IMG/VR virus record: IMGVR_UViG_3300035670_000798
Coordinates: 1 to 33,583 of that record
DNA from: a virus
Strand: one strand, 5' to 3'
Length of the DNA stretch: 33,583 nucleotides
The translations under genes and the position numbers were made by a program. This document shows, piece by piece, positions 1 to 9,554 of this stretch. The notes beneath the pieces are model-generated. The model was not told the origin of the DNA and did not search any database. It saw only the letters and a program-made list of their open reading frames with translations. Within the stretch, counting starts at the first letter, position 1. Each line of letters begins with the position of its first letter.

Positions 1-8
1 GTTGGTGT
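1..8 (-). repeat. Start of a further Thr-Pro tract, cut by the window edge
   Basis: The last codons visible at the left edge again read Thr-Pro-Thr after the second module. The stalk/module alternation therefore continues beyond the window. Confidence 0.7.
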
Positions 9-1217
9 TGACGGAACAATACAATCTCCATCATTTGTACATCCAACACCTTGTGAAACGAATTCTAAACCATTATAGAAACGAACAAGGTTACCACCCA
101 CAACAAAGTATGGCTGAACAGTTGAACAAAGTAATATACTCTCCTCGATTGAGCCAGGTCCCGGACTTACCATTAAAGCATTAAATGGAACTCTCGTAAT
201 TTCACCGTCATAAGGTACGTATTGTACTTCTAAACCTTCTTCAAACGTCTCACTAATCTCATATGTTAATATGTAACACGTACCAATTGTTGGTGACGGA
301 GTCACTGTCATAGTAGGTGTAATAGTTGGGGTGATTGTTAACGTAGGTGTTATCGTCGGCGTATGTGTCGGAGTTATAGTTAACGTTGGTGTTACCGTTA
401 CAGTTGGTGTAATGGTCAATGTAGGTGTAATGGTCAACGTAGGTGTTATCGTCGGCGTATGTGTCGGAGTTATAGTTAACGTTGGTGTTATAGTCGGCGT
501 AATTGTAGGTGTCGGTGTTACTGGCATTATACAATCACCATCTACCGAGCAATATGTTCCTTGTGATTCAAATTCATATCCGTTATAGAAACGAACAAGG
601 TTACCACCCACCACAAAGAAAGGTATCGTTGTTGAACATAATAAGATACTTTCTTCTGTCGAGCCAGGTCCCACATTTACCAAGAAACTTGAGAATGGTA
701 CATTCATTAATGAACCACCATATGGTGTGTATTGAACTTCTAATTCAGGTTCGAAATATGTGCCACTTTCATATGTTAAAATGTAACATGTACCGATTGT
801 TGGTGTAATTGTTACTGTAGGTGTTACCGTCATCGTTGGAGTAATTGTCAACGTTGGGGTAATTGTAGGGGTTACCGTTATTGTCGGTGTTATAGTAGGA
901 CTAACCGTTACCGTTGGGGTAATTGTTAGTGTTGGGGTAATAGTCAACGTAGGTGTAACTGTAGGAGTTGGTGTTGGTGGGTTATATCCAACTTCGATGT
1001 CACATGGTTCATTGTGTAAATAAATGTTTAATGTATCATCAGGAACCGTCACCTTTACCCCTAAACCTGTAGTTAGTTGGGTGTACGTTAATCCCGATGC
1101 CAAACCACCTAAATCAGTTAATGTTGCAAGGTTTGCAGGATTTACTGAATTGTAAAAAATACTATATGGACCTTGTGAAGTCCCTCCTGTGATTAATATG
1201 TTAAAATATCTTGCCAT
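1..1217 (-). CDS. Thr-Pro-rich modular tail/adhesin-like protein (C-terminus outside window)
   Basis: An open frame starts at the ATG at 1217-1215 and, wherever I translated it, stays open to the left edge of the window (at least 405 codons; spot-checked rather than read codon by codon). The first ~79 residues (MARYFNILITGG...) form a compact non-repetitive domain of unknown function. A 61-residue Thr-Pro tract, a 93-residue four-cysteine module, a 77-residue Thr-Pro tract and a second 93-residue module follow, and a further Thr-Pro tract begins at the edge. The same modules and stalks occur in the gene just upstream, whose stop lies six bases before this ATG, so the two are almost certainly co-transcribed. 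A role as a tail-fibre or surface-binding protein is inferred from this context and the stalk-and-module architecture. I recognise no enzymatic domain. The binding target is unknown, and the missing C-terminus could change the interpretation. Confidence 0.85.
   Translation of the reverse strand, partial: MARYFNILITGGTSQGPYSIFYNSVNPANLATLTDLGGLASGLTYTQLTTGLGVKVTVPDDTLNIYLHNEPCDIEVGYNPPTPTPTVTPTLTITPTLTITPTVTVSPTITPTITVTPTITPTLTITPTMTVTPTVTITPTIGTCYILTYESGTYFEPELEVQYTPYGGSLMNVPFSSFLVNVGPGSTEESILLCSTTIPFFVVGGNLVRFYNGYEFESQGTYCSVDGDCIMPVTPTPTITPTITPTLTITPTHTPTITPTLTITPTLTITPTVTVTPTLTITPTHTPTITPTLTITPTITPTMTVTPSPTIGTCYILTYEISETFEEGLEVQYVPYDGEITRVPFNALMVSPGPGSIEESILLCSTVQPYFVVGGNLVRFYNGLEFVSQGVGCTNDGDCIVPSTP
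9..287 (-). repeat. 93-residue four-cysteine module, copy 5
   Basis: This copy begins with I-G-T-C-Y-I-L-T-Y-E, contains G-P-G-S[10 protein letters not shown] and V-V-G-G-N-x-V-R-F-Y-N-G, and ends C-x-x-D-G-D-C-I-V-P. It is exactly 279 bp, like the other four copies. The four cysteines are all present. Confidence 0.9.
288..518 (-). repeat. Thr-Pro stalk, 77 residues, with internal 55-bp exact repeat
   Basis: The frame reads alternating Thr-Pro with I, L, V, H or M at intervening positions (T-P-T-[IL]-T-[IV] units). It contains an exact 55-bp direct duplication (340-394 and 436-490). Confidence 0.9.
340..490. repeat. Pair of exact 55-bp direct repeats (340-394 and 436-490)
   Basis: The 55 bases at 340-394 recur without mismatch at 436-490. 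The offset is 96 bp, which is 32 codons, so gain or loss of the unit keeps the frame. The flanking bases differ on both sides. The repeat encodes part of a Thr-Pro stalk. Confidence 0.9.
519..797 (-). repeat. 93-residue four-cysteine module, copy 4
   Basis: This 279-bp copy reads I-G-T-C-Y-I-L-T-Y-E at its start and ends D-G-D-C-I-M-P. Within it, 583-611 is identical over 29 bases to 73-101 in copy 5, which points to recent duplication or gene conversion. Confidence 0.9.
798..980 (-). repeat. Thr-Pro stalk, 61 residues
   Basis: The coding sequence between the short N-terminal domain and module copy 4 is almost entirely Thr and Pro, with single hydrophobic residues every few positions. No charged residues are apparent in the tract. 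Confidence 0.9.
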
Positions 1218-1223
1218 TATCTA

Positions 1224-4200
1224 TTACACCGGTTCGGTACAAATATTTTGTATTGCTGTTATTATGTCTGTACCACTAAATCCTGAAGAAACTAAACCAT
1301 TAGTATCAGTTGCTAATGTGTAAAGTGCATTAGTTCCAGCGGTTGTCATCAATAACACTCTTACATTATTATTATTTAATTGTGGAATTAAATTGTTAAT
1401 GAATGTTATATCTGTTGTATTATAATTATCATCGTTACCACTTGGTACGTTATCGGTAATTAATATGATTAACTTAGAAACATTACTTCTAAATGTTCCC
1501 GCAAATCCATCAGTTCCAATTAAATCAATACCCATATCACTTGGTTCAGGTCCACCAACACCAAATCCTAATGGGAATGACGTTGTGTTTAATTTATTTA
1601 ATTGTGTTGTAAATGATGATTCATTATTCGTACTCATCATTTCAAGTGCGGTAATCCACTGAGATGCACCTATACCAACATTGATATACTTTTGTGATGA
1701 AGGTAATGATGTGTAATCTACTTTTGTACTATAATTTGAAGTAGTACTACTTGTATATTCATCAAATATCACTAATCCCATTCTATAGTTGTTTGCAGAT
1801 TCTGTAACAATTGTGTTGGCAATTGATGATATTGTTGATTTGATGTTATTAATTGCTCCACCCATGCTTCCTGTATAGTCAACCAAGAACACTACATCCA
1901 TACCCGCCTCACATGTTGCATATTCACCCGGAACTTCAGGAACTACTTCAGTAAATGAAGCTTCAAATGAACAATCAGGTGTCGGTGTTAATGTTGGGGT
2001 AACAGTTAATGTTGGAGTGATTGTTAATGTTGGAGTAATTGTAGGGGTAATTGTTGGTGTCGGTGTTACTGGCATTATACAATCACCATCAACTGTACAT
2101 TGTGTTCCTTGAGATACAAATTCGTATCCGTTATAGAATCTAACCACATTACCACCAACTACAAATTGTGGTTGTGTTGTAGAACAAAGTAAAATACTCT
2201 CTTCATTTGAACCCGGTCCAATATAATACATTAATGTATTGAATGGTACCGTGGTTATTGTACTATTATATGGTGTGTAAATTACCTCTAATTCCGTTTC
2301 AAATTCAGTTCCAATCTCATATGTTAAGATATAACAATCACCAATTGTTGGAGTCGGAGTTACCGTCATCGTTGGTGTGATGGTAGGACTAGCCGTCATT
2401 GTTGGTGTGATTGTCGGTGTTATCGTCAATGTAGGTGTGATAGTAGGAGTAACTGTTGGAGTAGGTGTTAATGGCATCAAACAGTCTCCATCGATAGTGC
2501 ATTGTGTTCCTTGAGATATAAACTCATACTCACCATAGAAACGAACCGCACTTCCTCCAATAACGAATTGAGGTTGAGTTGTTGAACAAAGTAATATACT
2601 TTCTTCACTTGAACCCGGTCCACTATTAACCATTAGACTTGTAAATGGTACATTTGTCAATGAACCATTATACGGAGTGTATTGAATTTCTAATTCACCT
2701 TCAAATGGATAACCCACTTCATATGTTAAGATGTAACAATCACCAATTGTAGGTGTTGGGGTCACTGTCATTGTCGGTGTTATAGTGGGTGTAATTGTCA
2801 ACGTAGGTGTTATAGTAGGACTAACAGTTACCGTTGGGGTAATCGTAGGAGTCACTGTAGGTGTTGGTGTCAATGGCATCAAACAATCTACATCACCTGT
2901 ACATTCACCACCTAATGAAACAAATTCATAATCACCATAATAACGAACAGGACTACCTCCCACTACAAATAATGGTTGTGTTGTTGAACACAATAAAATA
3001 CTTTCTTCTGTTGAGCCAGGTCCACCGTTAACCATCAAACTATTGAATAGTACAACGGTCAATATTCCATCGTATGGTGTGTATTGAACCTCCAATTCAC
3101 TCTCAAACGGATAACCCGCTTCATATGTCATTATATAACATGTACCTATTGTTGGTGTTAACGTTACCGTAGGTGACGGAGTCATCGTAGGTGTGATTGT
3201 CAACGTAGGTGTTATAGTAGGTGTAACCGTTAATGTAGGTGTTAAAGTCTCAGTATATGTCGGAGTAACCGTTTGACTATATGTCGGAGTTATAGTTAAC
3301 GTCGGAGTAATAGTAGGAGTTACCGTTTGTGTATAGGTAGGTGTTATCGTCTGACTATACGTTGGTGTAATAGTCGGAGTAATTGTCACCGTCGGTGTTA
3401 TTGTTTGAGTATATGTTGGAGTTAAAGTCGGTGTTGGTGTTGGACTCTTTGTAATTGTCGGTGTAGGGGTATTCGTAGTATAGAACGCCTCTGCATCAAT
3501 CACAAAATCACATGTAGAAACATCAACAAAGAAGTCACAGTCAACACATGTTACGTTATTGTCAAAATCAATTGTCTGATGTAATTGATTTGTTTCACAT
3601 AAAATAACTTGATTATCCAAACTACCGTTGATGATGTTTATTGTGTCATCCTCGATTAAATTTCCATCATAACTAAAGTTAAAGTTGTAATATAAATCGG
3701 TTTCACAATAATTTAAATCAACTGATAATACTTCAAGTAACTCACCTGTTTTTGAAATTAAATAATCACCGTTTGTTGGTATTGGTGTAGATGTTGTACA
3801 ACATGGTTCGATGACATCTGTTTTTCTCACTTGTAATTCCTCAGGGAAACGACAATCAAAATGGAATGTAGTTTCACTTGGTGTTCCGTAGTTTTCAACA
3901 TCGTAATTGGTGTAGATTTTAAATTGAGTGGTAGGTAAAACTGTAATAGTGTGTTCACCATTCGTTGGGTCGTCAACTGTTACCGTATTTTGTTTTATTG
4001 AACCTAAACACTCGATACTTTCTACACGTATCTTTTTGTAATCGAATATGAACGAATATCCATCAGTATTTGCATCTACAAATTGTTGGTAACTAAAATT
4101 AGAACATGATTTCATGTCCACAGCCAATACGTAATCACCAACGTTTAATTCTGCTGGTGAAATTTGAGTAATTTGAGATGAAATAATATAATTTAATATA

Positions 4201-7200
4201 TCGTCTTTTGTTGTACCACTATTAATAGTTAAACCACTATTAATTAACCACATGGCACTATCAGCCAATAAACCATAGTTTAAAGGTTTGGTAAATACCA
4301 CATTTGGTTCTAATGTGAACCCCGTATAATTGTCACAATAAACCGTAGAACTTTGTGATGAAATAGGGTTGTCGATTCCTGATTCGTATCCAATAATTGT
4401 AATTGCCTCAGTATGACTTTTATCACATGGGTCATGAACAATCTTACGATGTAATCCATCAACTTTGAATTTTAATTCATTATTGGATGCATCTATAACA
4501 TTGAAAGTTATTGTATCAGTTTCTGATACACCAGGTATCATAAATTGACACTCACTAATTTTTTCGATTGTGACATCGGCATTTTCATTGTATTGATTAA
4601 TACAATTTGCGTAGATGTTCAATGACCAATCGTGTGTTGTTGGCGCAATCTGTCCGTCAAAATATAAAATTACATCACTTGTTAGAGTTACTCCAGTTTC
4701 AACATCACAATGACCAATACCATCACCGGTAATAGTCACACCGATTTCATCATCAGTTTTCTCGATATCGAATCCACTTTCAAATCTATAATCAAAAAAT
4801 TCTTTTACCGAACAATCAGATATACCATATTTTATTGATGAGAATCTAATCTTTTCTACACCATCAACATCGATAAAGAATTCATGTTGTAGTAATGGGA
4901 TTGATTCAAGATAATATAATTGATTTTCCGCATTTAAATACGGTTCATAATCTTCATATCCTGCAGAATTACGATTTATTGTAACAGTGGCTAATAAATT
5001 AGTAATTGCGGTTCTCCACAATTCCTTAATTTTTGCAATATCGGGAGATAGATAATCTTTGTATTCACATATAAGTGGAAGTTTAGTTGTACTATTACTT
5101 GTTAAACTTGTACAACCTGTAATTGGCATCGGATTGAATAGTTTTGCACTATTCGTCGTGTTTGTTGTTCCACTAACAACAATTGTCATTCCTGATGTTA
5201 AAAATTCATAATCAGGACCACCATATACAACACCATCGATTTCAATAACAGGATAATATGTAACACCTGTTAAATTGATTAACCCTCTGAAGTTCTCTTC
5301 CTCACCCAACATCGTCTCCAAATCCTCTTCGATTGCGGTTTCAAAAGATGGGTATAAGTTCTCAACAAATTGTAATGGTTGACAACCATAAATGTATGGA
5401 TATTTTGACCTACCAAATGAGTTATTTTCAACTAAATTACCTCCTGTCCATAATGTGGTTGCTGGAACTAATTGTTCCACTAATTGTACCCAATATGGTG
5501 ACATTTTAACCACGAACTCATTTACATCAATAAATGTGTAAGGTGTGAATCCATTTTGATTAATATAATCTCTATAGATGTCTTCAAGTACAATGTAATT
5601 CTTCTTGTACTTTATTGTGTGTGAATTCTTAATTACACTATGAATAAACTTATCCAAGAATTCAGCAAAGGTCACACCTGTTTGTGGTGGTAAATTGTTA
5701 TCGGTACCAAAAGAAATTGAAAGGTTTCTACCTTTAGTGTAGATATCAAAATCAATTGCTCTTGATGGTGATAGGTGAATGTGTATATTTTTTCTATTAA
5801 GAATATATGACGAATTTTCATCTGTAGCATGACTCTTTACGTTGTCAATTTCAGATGTTAATCCAAATCCAGTATCTAATCCCGGTAATGTCCTGAAAAC
5901 ATCAAAATAATCTTCACCATAAGTGTATGGTTTATTTTTGGTTTTGATTGTTTTTGTTCTTCCCGTTAATACAGATGTATCTGAATCAATAATAGTCGTT
6001 GAGCGGTGGTCAAGTGTGATATCAAACCAACCCGAACCTTTTTCAAAGAATATATCGTCAGTACCATTAATTGCTCTTCTTGGTAAACCTGTAGTTGGGT
6101 CAACAGGGTATCCTTCTCTATCGAAATTAGTTACACCTGTTAAAGTTGTTTTTGTGTATGTATATCCCGTAATATCAAACTCACCGATAACATAAACCTT
6201 ATCACCTTGGATAACGTCGTAAATGTCTTGTTCAAGATTTTCACTTGAAGGTAATGATGTTACTTTATAGACATACTCATCTATTTTAATTAATGGTTCA
6301 GGTGCACCTAAGAATTTTAAAAAGAATTCAATTGATGCTCTCGTACCTTTAGATTTAAAGATGTACGCTAAATTGATTAATAATCTTCTATAGAATTCGG
6401 ACTCAGCATCTACTAAATTGTATCCCGTAGACACACCTTGGTAGTTTGAATCGATTCTTGTATATAAAACATCATCAACTGATTTCTCATCAAATAATGA
6501 TGTCGTTGATAATCCAAGATTTTCTGATAAGTTTTTTAATAGAATATCGGGTAAGTTATTGATACCATCGTAACTCACATTTCTCATGTAAGCAATGTTG
6601 TCAATATATTTCTTTACCTTATCGAAACTTTGCCCATATAATTGGAAAACACTTTCGGCTCTTCTATCCTCACTATCAAATTCAAATAATTGCGGTGATG
6701 CTAAAAATCTAACCATTAAATTAGATTTGTATGTGTCTATTTCATCACAAACATCACTTAATTTCTCGATATAACTATCGTAATCAAGACCAACAATTTT
6801 AATGTTCCAACCATCACTCGACATCGGCCAAGTATATTCAACATTAACCAATGTTGTTTTACTACCAGCTTCGTTATCACGAGGTACTTGGAATCTTGTT
6901 GTATAAATTGGGTTAGTGTCTCTGTTTAATAGAGATTCTTCTAAATCATCCAATCCTGAGAAAAATTCCTCAACAACACCATCATTTGGTCTAATTAAAA
7001 AATTATCACTATAATTTGATGTTCCACTGAATGGATTCCCATCCACAATTAATCTAATTTGATTAGATGAATTAGGTTCAGTGTATTGAATAATTGGATA
7101 TGACTCGTTATTAACAACAATTACGTACTTGTTAAATGACGAATAGAAATTTCTTAGTTCGTTTTCTGTTGTCGGCTTAATAACACTTGTAGGTTCAACT

Positions 7201-7697
7201 AATGAAATATCAAATGGATTGAATAATTTATTAGTTTCAATGTAAAAAGTGGTTCTTTTTAAATTGTTATCAAATGTAGAATTAAATGCAGAATATGCGT
7301 TTGAACCAATAGGACTATCACCCTCAACATTTAAACCCGCGGGGAATCTATTGATAATTCTTGTGATTGAAACTAAGATTCGACTTCTTAGAGAACCAAA
7401 TAATGATTTATCTGCATTCTTTTTATTACTCCTAAATCTTAATGTCTTTTTCTTTTCGGACGATGAAACTGATGTTGGTGTTTCAGTTTTTTCCTCTTTT
7501 AAACTTTCTAATGTAATAAACTCAGAAAATGGGTTAGTTCTAAAACTTTTACTATCCTTCTCAGGAATAGTTTTATCGATATCGAAGCTCGTATTGGTTA
7601 GTGCAGGACTACCCGTAGTGATTTGTCTTCCAACTAAATTATCACTAAATGTATCTGCCCCACTAGCCGCTTGACTCGGTACTTTTGTTTTAGCCAT
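1224..7697 (-). CDS. 2157-aa tail protein: baseplate-like N-terminus, Thr-Pro stalk with three modules, C-terminal vWA domain
   Basis: The N-terminal ~1400 residues are non-repetitive. Around residues 430-475 a Y-R-R-L-L-I-N-L-A... stretch followed by [15 protein letters not shown] resembles the conserved part of P2 gpI-type tail proteins, consistent with baseplate attachment (resemblance judged by eye). From 1410 the chain alternates Thr-Pro stalks (1410-1516, 1610-1650, 1744-1784, 1878-1907) with three 93-residue modules (1517-1609, 1651-1743, 1785-1877). From ~1925 to the end it is a vWA domain: a MIDAS-like D-Y-T-G-S (D1940, T1942, S1944), G-G-P-E-P-S-D-M-G, and L-I-I-L-I-T-D-N-V near the second metal-site region. 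The start overlaps the upstream stop by one base, typical of this operon. A tail-tip or fibre adhesin is the best inference; the ligand is unknown. Confidence 0.85.
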   Translation of the reverse strand: MAKTKVPSQAASGADTFSDNLVGRQITTGSPALTNTSFDIDKTIPEKDSKSFRTNPFSEFITLESLKEEKTETPTSVSSSEKKKTLRFRSNKKNADKSLFGSLRSRILVSITRIINRFPAGLNVEGDSPIGSNAYSAFNSTFDNNLKRTTFYIETNKLFNPFDISLVEPTSVIKPTTENELRNFYSSFNKYVIVVNNESYPIIQYTEPNSSNQIRLIVDGNPFSGTSNYSDNFLIRPNDGVVEEFFSGLDDLEESLLNRDTNPIYTTRFQVPRDNEAGSKTTLVNVEYTWPMSSDGWNIKIVGLDYDSYIEKLSDVCDEIDTYKSNLMVRFLASPQLFEFDSEDRRAESVFQLYGQSFDKVKKYIDNIAYMRNVSYDGINNLPDILLKNLSENLGLSTTSLFDEKSVDDVLYTRIDSNYQGVSTGYNLVDAESEFYRRLLINLAYIFKSKGTRASIEFFLKFLGAPEPLIKIDEYVYKVTSLPSSENLEQDIYDVIQGDKVYVIGEFDITGYTYTKTTLTGVTNFDREGYPVDPTTGLPRRAINGTDDIFFEKGSGWFDITLDHRSTTIIDSDTSVLTGRTKTIKTKNKPYTYGEDYFDVFRTLPGLDTGFGLTSEIDNVKSHATDENSSYILNRKNIHIHLSPSRAIDFDIYTKGRNLSISFGTDNNLPPQTGVTFAEFLDKFIHSVIKNSHTIKYKKNYIVLEDIYRDYINQNGFTPYTFIDVNEFVVKMSPYWVQLVEQLVPATTLWTGGNLVENNSFGRSKYPYIYGCQPLQFVENLYPSFETAIEEDLETMLGEEENFRGLINLTGVTYYPVIEIDGVVYGGPDYEFLTSGMTIVVSGTTNTTNSAKLFNPMPITGCTSLTSNSTTKLPLICEYKDYLSPDIAKIKELWRTAITNLLATVTINRNSAGYEDYEPYLNAENQLYYLESIPLLQHEFFIDVDGVEKIRFSSIKYGISDCSVKEFFDYRFESGFDIEKTDDEIGVTITGDGIGHCDVETGVTLTSDVILYFDGQIAPTTHDWSLNIYANCINQYNENADVTIEKISECQFMIPGVSETDTITFNVIDASNNELKFKVDGLHRKIVHDPCDKSHTEAITIIGYESGIDNPISSQSSTVYCDNYTGFTLEPNVVFTKPLNYGLLADSAMWLINSGLTINSGTTKDDILNYIISSQITQISPAELNVGDYVLAVDMKSCSNFSYQQFVDANTDGYSFIFDYKKIRVESIECLGSIKQNTVTVDDPTNGEHTITVLPTTQFKIYTNYDVENYGTPSETTFHFDCRFPEELQVRKTDVIEPCCTTSTPIPTNGDYLISKTGELLEVLSVDLNYCETDLYYNFNFSYDGNLIEDDTINIINGSLDNQVILCETNQLHQTIDFDNNVTCVDCDFFVDVSTCDFVIDAEAFYTTNTPTPTITKSPTPTPTLTPTYTQTITPTVTITPTITPTYSQTITPTYTQTVTPTITPTLTITPTYSQTVTPTYTETLTPTLTVTPTITPTLTITPTMTPSPTVTLTPTIGTCYIMTYEAGYPFESELEVQYTPYDGILTVVLFNSLMVNGGPGSTEESILLCSTTQPLFVVGGSPVRYYGDYEFVSLGGECTGDVDCLMPLTPTPTVTPTITPTVTVSPTITPTLTITPTITPTMTVTPTPTIGDCYILTYEVGYPFEGELEIQYTPYNGSLTNVPFTSLMVNSGPGSSEESILLCSTTQPQFVIGGSAVRFYGEYEFISQGTQCTIDGDCLMPLTPTPTVTPTITPTLTITPTITPTMTASPTITPTMTVTPTPTIGDCYILTYEIGTEFETELEVIYTPYNSTITTVPFNTLMYYIGPGSNEESILLCSTTQPQFVVGGNVVRFYNGYEFVSQGTQCTVDGDCIMPVTPTPTITPTITPTLTITPTLTVTPTLTPTPDCSFEASFTEVVPEVPGEYATCEAGMDVVFLVDYTGSMGGAINNIKSTISSIANTIVTESANNYRMGLVIFDEYTSSTTSNYSTKVDYTSLPSSQKYINVGIGASQWITALEMMSTNNESSFTTQLNKLNTTSFPLGFGVGGPEPSDMGIDLIGTDGFAGTFRSNVSKLIILITDNVPSGNDDNYNTTDITFINNLIPQLNNNNVRVLLMTTAGTNALYTLATDTNGLVSSGFSGTDIITAIQNICTEPV
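1977..2066 (-). repeat. Thr-Pro stalk, 30 residues, before the vWA domain
   Basis: This is the shortest complete stalk in the window (residues 1878-1907 of the 2157-aa protein). It links module copy 3 to the vWA domain. Confidence 0.9.
2067..2345 (-). repeat. 93-residue four-cysteine module, copy 3
   Basis: This 279-bp copy starts [10 protein letters not shown] and ends V-D-G-D-C-I-M-P. It keeps all four cysteines and the E-E-S-I-L-L-C-S-T core. Confidence 0.9.
2346..2468 (-). repeat. Thr-Pro stalk, 41 residues
   Basis: Residues 1744-1784. It has the same length as the stalk between copies 1 and 2, so the pair module + stalk (402 bp) is a regular repeat unit here. Confidence 0.9.
2469..2747 (-). 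repeat. 93-residue four-cysteine module, copy 2
   Basis: This 279-bp copy starts [12 protein letters not shown] and ends I-D-G-D-C-L-M-P. It is closest by eye to copies 1 and 3. Confidence 0.9.
2748..2870 (-). repeat. Thr-Pro stalk, 41 residues
   Basis: Residues 1610-1650 of the 2157-aa protein. Thr-Pro units alternate with V, I, L and M. Confidence 0.9.
2871..3149 (-). repeat. 93-residue four-cysteine module, copy 1
   Basis: This 279-bp copy is the most divergent at its end ([12 protein letters not shown]), but all four cysteines and the [12 protein letters not shown] core remain. Confidence 0.9.
3150..3470 (-). repeat. Longest Thr-Pro stalk, 107 residues, with Tyr-containing units
   Basis: Residues 1410-1516. 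Unlike the other stalks it contains repeated T-Y-[ST]-[QE]-T units between the Thr-Pro steps. The frame is uninterrupted. Confidence 0.9.
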
Positions 7698-8614
7698 TAT
7701 TCTGTAATAGTATCAAAGTTTAGTGTTTCATCAATATCAGTTCTTTCTTCACGAACTTCATATAGAGTTTCATTAAACTCATCTTTAACTTCATAAAGAT
7801 TGTACTGTTTATAAATGTTGTTATTGTTATCGTAAATTGTGTAGATACCTTGAGAAACCGCCTTACTTTGATTACCATAAAGTGCGTGTGCCAATGTACT
7901 AGCATCATGCTCAACCATTTCAATCTCAAGTGTTGTTGGATTGAAGTATGAATTGGTTAAAATAATCTTTTGTGATGGTGTACCAATAAACGGAACCGTA
8001 TTTGGTTTGTTTGTAGGTGCGGATGACGGTGTTACCGTCAAAAACATCAGGTTTGTTGCTTGTTCACTATATTGGTATCTGATAGCCTTTTGAGATGTAC
8101 TCGTTAAGTTTGAAACTACCGGTGTGCAGTAAAAGGAAGATGTGACAATTCTGTAGAAATTTGAAATCTTTTTATTGTCAGTCGTGTTGATGTATTCAAT
8201 TCTATAACCAACCAATCCTTGAGGTGTGAACTTATTTCTATCACCTGAAGGAACGTTACTTAAATCAATCACCAAACCTCTAACGGATGGTAACGATGCT
8301 AAGATTCCACAGTCAGTAATTGTTGTACGAATTTGTTTTGGTCTAATGTGAAGGGTGTACACACCTAAATCAGAAAAATCGGTAGAACCTAATTTTAAAT
8401 TATACATACCACCTAAAATTTCTACGTTAGGTGCATTTGCGTCATCCGTTGTGTCCGAATTATGGTAAACGGGTGTAAGTACTTCACTTGACTCTAATTT
8501 TTTTAAAGTTGCAGTAGCGGTGCTAAGTCTATTTTCAACATAGTGAAAGAAGATTTCTACATCTTCAGGAGAAACATCCGCTGGTCTAACAATTCCGTAA
8601 CTTCCTACTGCCAT
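7697..8614 (-). CDS. Structural (baseplate/tail) protein of unknown function, 305 aa
   Basis: I do not recognise this protein. It begins [23 protein letters not shown]-like: a short N-terminal segment (residues ~15-45) predicted to be helical ([12 protein letters not shown]), followed by a mostly beta, Thr/Ser-rich body and an acidic C-terminal tail (E-E-R-T-D-I-D-E-T). There is no signal peptide or membrane segment. It lies between the PKD-containing gene and the 2157-aa tail protein; its stop overlaps the next start by one base, and a 25-bp A/T-rich gap precedes it. That gap carries the box shared with three other late genes. Position and composition suggest a baseplate or fibre-attachment component. 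This is inference only. Confidence 0.8.
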   Translation of the reverse strand: MAVGSYGIVRPADVSPEDVEIFFHYVENRLSTATATLKKLESSEVLTPVYHNSDTTDDANAPNVEILGGMYNLKLGSTDFSDLGVYTLHIRPKQIRTTITDCGILASLPSVRGLVIDLSNVPSGDRNKFTPQGLVGYRIEYINTTDNKKISNFYRIVTSSFYCTPVVSNLTSTSQKAIRYQYSEQATNLMFLTVTPSSAPTNKPNTVPFIGTPSQKIILTNSYFNPTTLEIEMVEHDASTLAHALYGNQSKAVSQGIYTIYDNNNNIYKQYNLYEVKDEFNETLYEVREERTDIDETLNFDTITE

Positions 8615-8621
8615 GGTTTTT

Positions 8622-8634
8622 TATTAATAAATAT
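8622..8634 (-). promoter_or_regulatory. Shared late-gene box ATATTTATnnATA
   Basis: On the minus strand this reads ATATTTATTAATA and ends 7 bases before the ATG at 8614. It matches the box in front of the gp25 gene at 12 of 13 positions. Whether it is a promoter element or a translation-initiation element cannot be decided from sequence. Confidence 0.4.
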
Positions 8635-8639
8635 AAATC

Positions 8640-9554
8640 TTATTGTTTTCGTATGTTAAAATATCCATTTCCGTAGATATCTAACTCACCTGTGTTATCA
8701 ATTTCTGATAATCGTAATGTTTTTTCCAAAACTCCTTGTTTTCCTCGTTCAACGAATATGTCCGAATAGATTGATGGTTCATCAATAAATCCTAAGAAAT
8801 GTTCATTCCTTGTTAACATGTTATTAAACACTTCTTCTTTGGTAAATCCTGTGGTGGAACCTGTTATAGTTGTGATTCCATCAGGATAATCCCTATAAGA
8901 TAAGTTGTCAATCGTATATGCGCTATATACGATTCCGTCAGTCGTTCCTGTTGTTACGCCAGTGTACGTAGAAGACCCGTACAATTTCTTTTCGTCAATT
9001 CGACTTCTACCCATTGCCGCAAATGAAAATGTAGTGTTTCCCGTCGTATTAGTATAGTCTAAATTGTTTAAATAATTTTGGGTTTGTCCCGTATTATTTG
9101 TGTAAGGAATAGTGAATCCACTAAAAGTTCCTAAAGGATTAGACACCGTAGTATTTGATGGTACTGTGATGTTCTTTTTGGTTTTAAAACTTGTCCATGG
9201 AGTATTGATTGATATTTCAACAGTTTTAACACCAGTAGTAGAATATGTTTTACTTACCGAATTTAGTGTGGTCCCTGTATGAGCACTTAAAACCGATGTG
9301 GTTCCGTCACCCCAACTTACCGTAAAATTAATTTCAAGTATTTCAGAAACTTTACTTGTGTCAACCGTATTATATAATTGAACAGTATTCCCTGTTTGGG
9401 TATATGAAAAATTACAAATTTGTTCAATTTGTTCCATTGTACCATCAAAACCAACCATAACCCCCATCTCATCGGAAGTTGATTCCAAAAAAACAGGAAG
9501 GTTAAATGTTTGACCCGTTCCATTCAATAATATGGTATATAGATTTTTCTCCAT
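8640..9554 (-). CDS. Structural protein with PKD-like domain, 304 aa
   Basis: Residues ~75-120 hold a PKD-type beta-sandwich signature: F-T-V-S-W-G-D-G-T, then K-T-Y-S-T-T-G-V-K-T-V-E-I-S. The W-G-D-G turn and the G-x-x-T-V strand are the family's hallmark positions. The rest is Thr/Gly-rich with repeated T-G-x-T peptides, and the C-terminus (from about F-L-G-F-I-D-E-P-S) is more conventional. PKD domains mostly mediate protein-protein or protein-carbohydrate contacts at surfaces, so an exposed baseplate or fibre part is plausible. Its ATG overlaps the upstream stop by one base. Catalytic function is not expected. Confidence 0.8.
   Translation of the reverse strand: MEKNLYTILLNGTGQTFNLPVFLESTSDEMGVMVGFDGTMEQIEQICNFSYTQTGNTVQLYNTVDTSKVSEILEINFTVSWGDGTTSVLSAHTGTTLNSVSKTYSTTGVKTVEISINTPWTSFKTKKNITVPSNTTVSNPLGTFSGFTIPYTNNTGQTQNYLNNLDYTNTTGNTTFSFAAMGRSRIDEKKLYGSSTYTGVTTGTTDGIVYSAYTIDNLSYRDYPDGITTITGSTTGFTKEEVFNNMLTRNEHFLGFIDEPSIYSDIFVERGKQGVLEKTLRLSEIDNTGELDIYGNGYFNIRKQ

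Noticed and set aside
259-588. Two reading frames rich in N/Y/T/D (minus, 259-534) and V/G (plus, 331-588)
   Set aside because: They are out-of-frame and antisense readings of the Thr-Pro stalk DNA. The in-frame minus-strand reading continues the 1217-start gene and matches the modules on either side.
288-3470. CRISPR-like appearance of short regular repeats
   Set aside because: The repeats are degenerate at third-codon positions, encode Thr-Pro in frame, and have no unique spacers or cas genes.
1-3470. Diversity-generating retroelement target
   Set aside because: No reverse transcriptase, template repeat or C-type-lectin target domain is visible, and variation is not concentrated at adenines in a way I can see. 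It cannot be excluded outside the window.
7249-7674. Plus-strand frame of 141 codons
   Set aside because: It is antisense to the start of the 2157-aa gene, hydrophobic by reverse-complement codon bias, and has no leader or neighbours on that strand.
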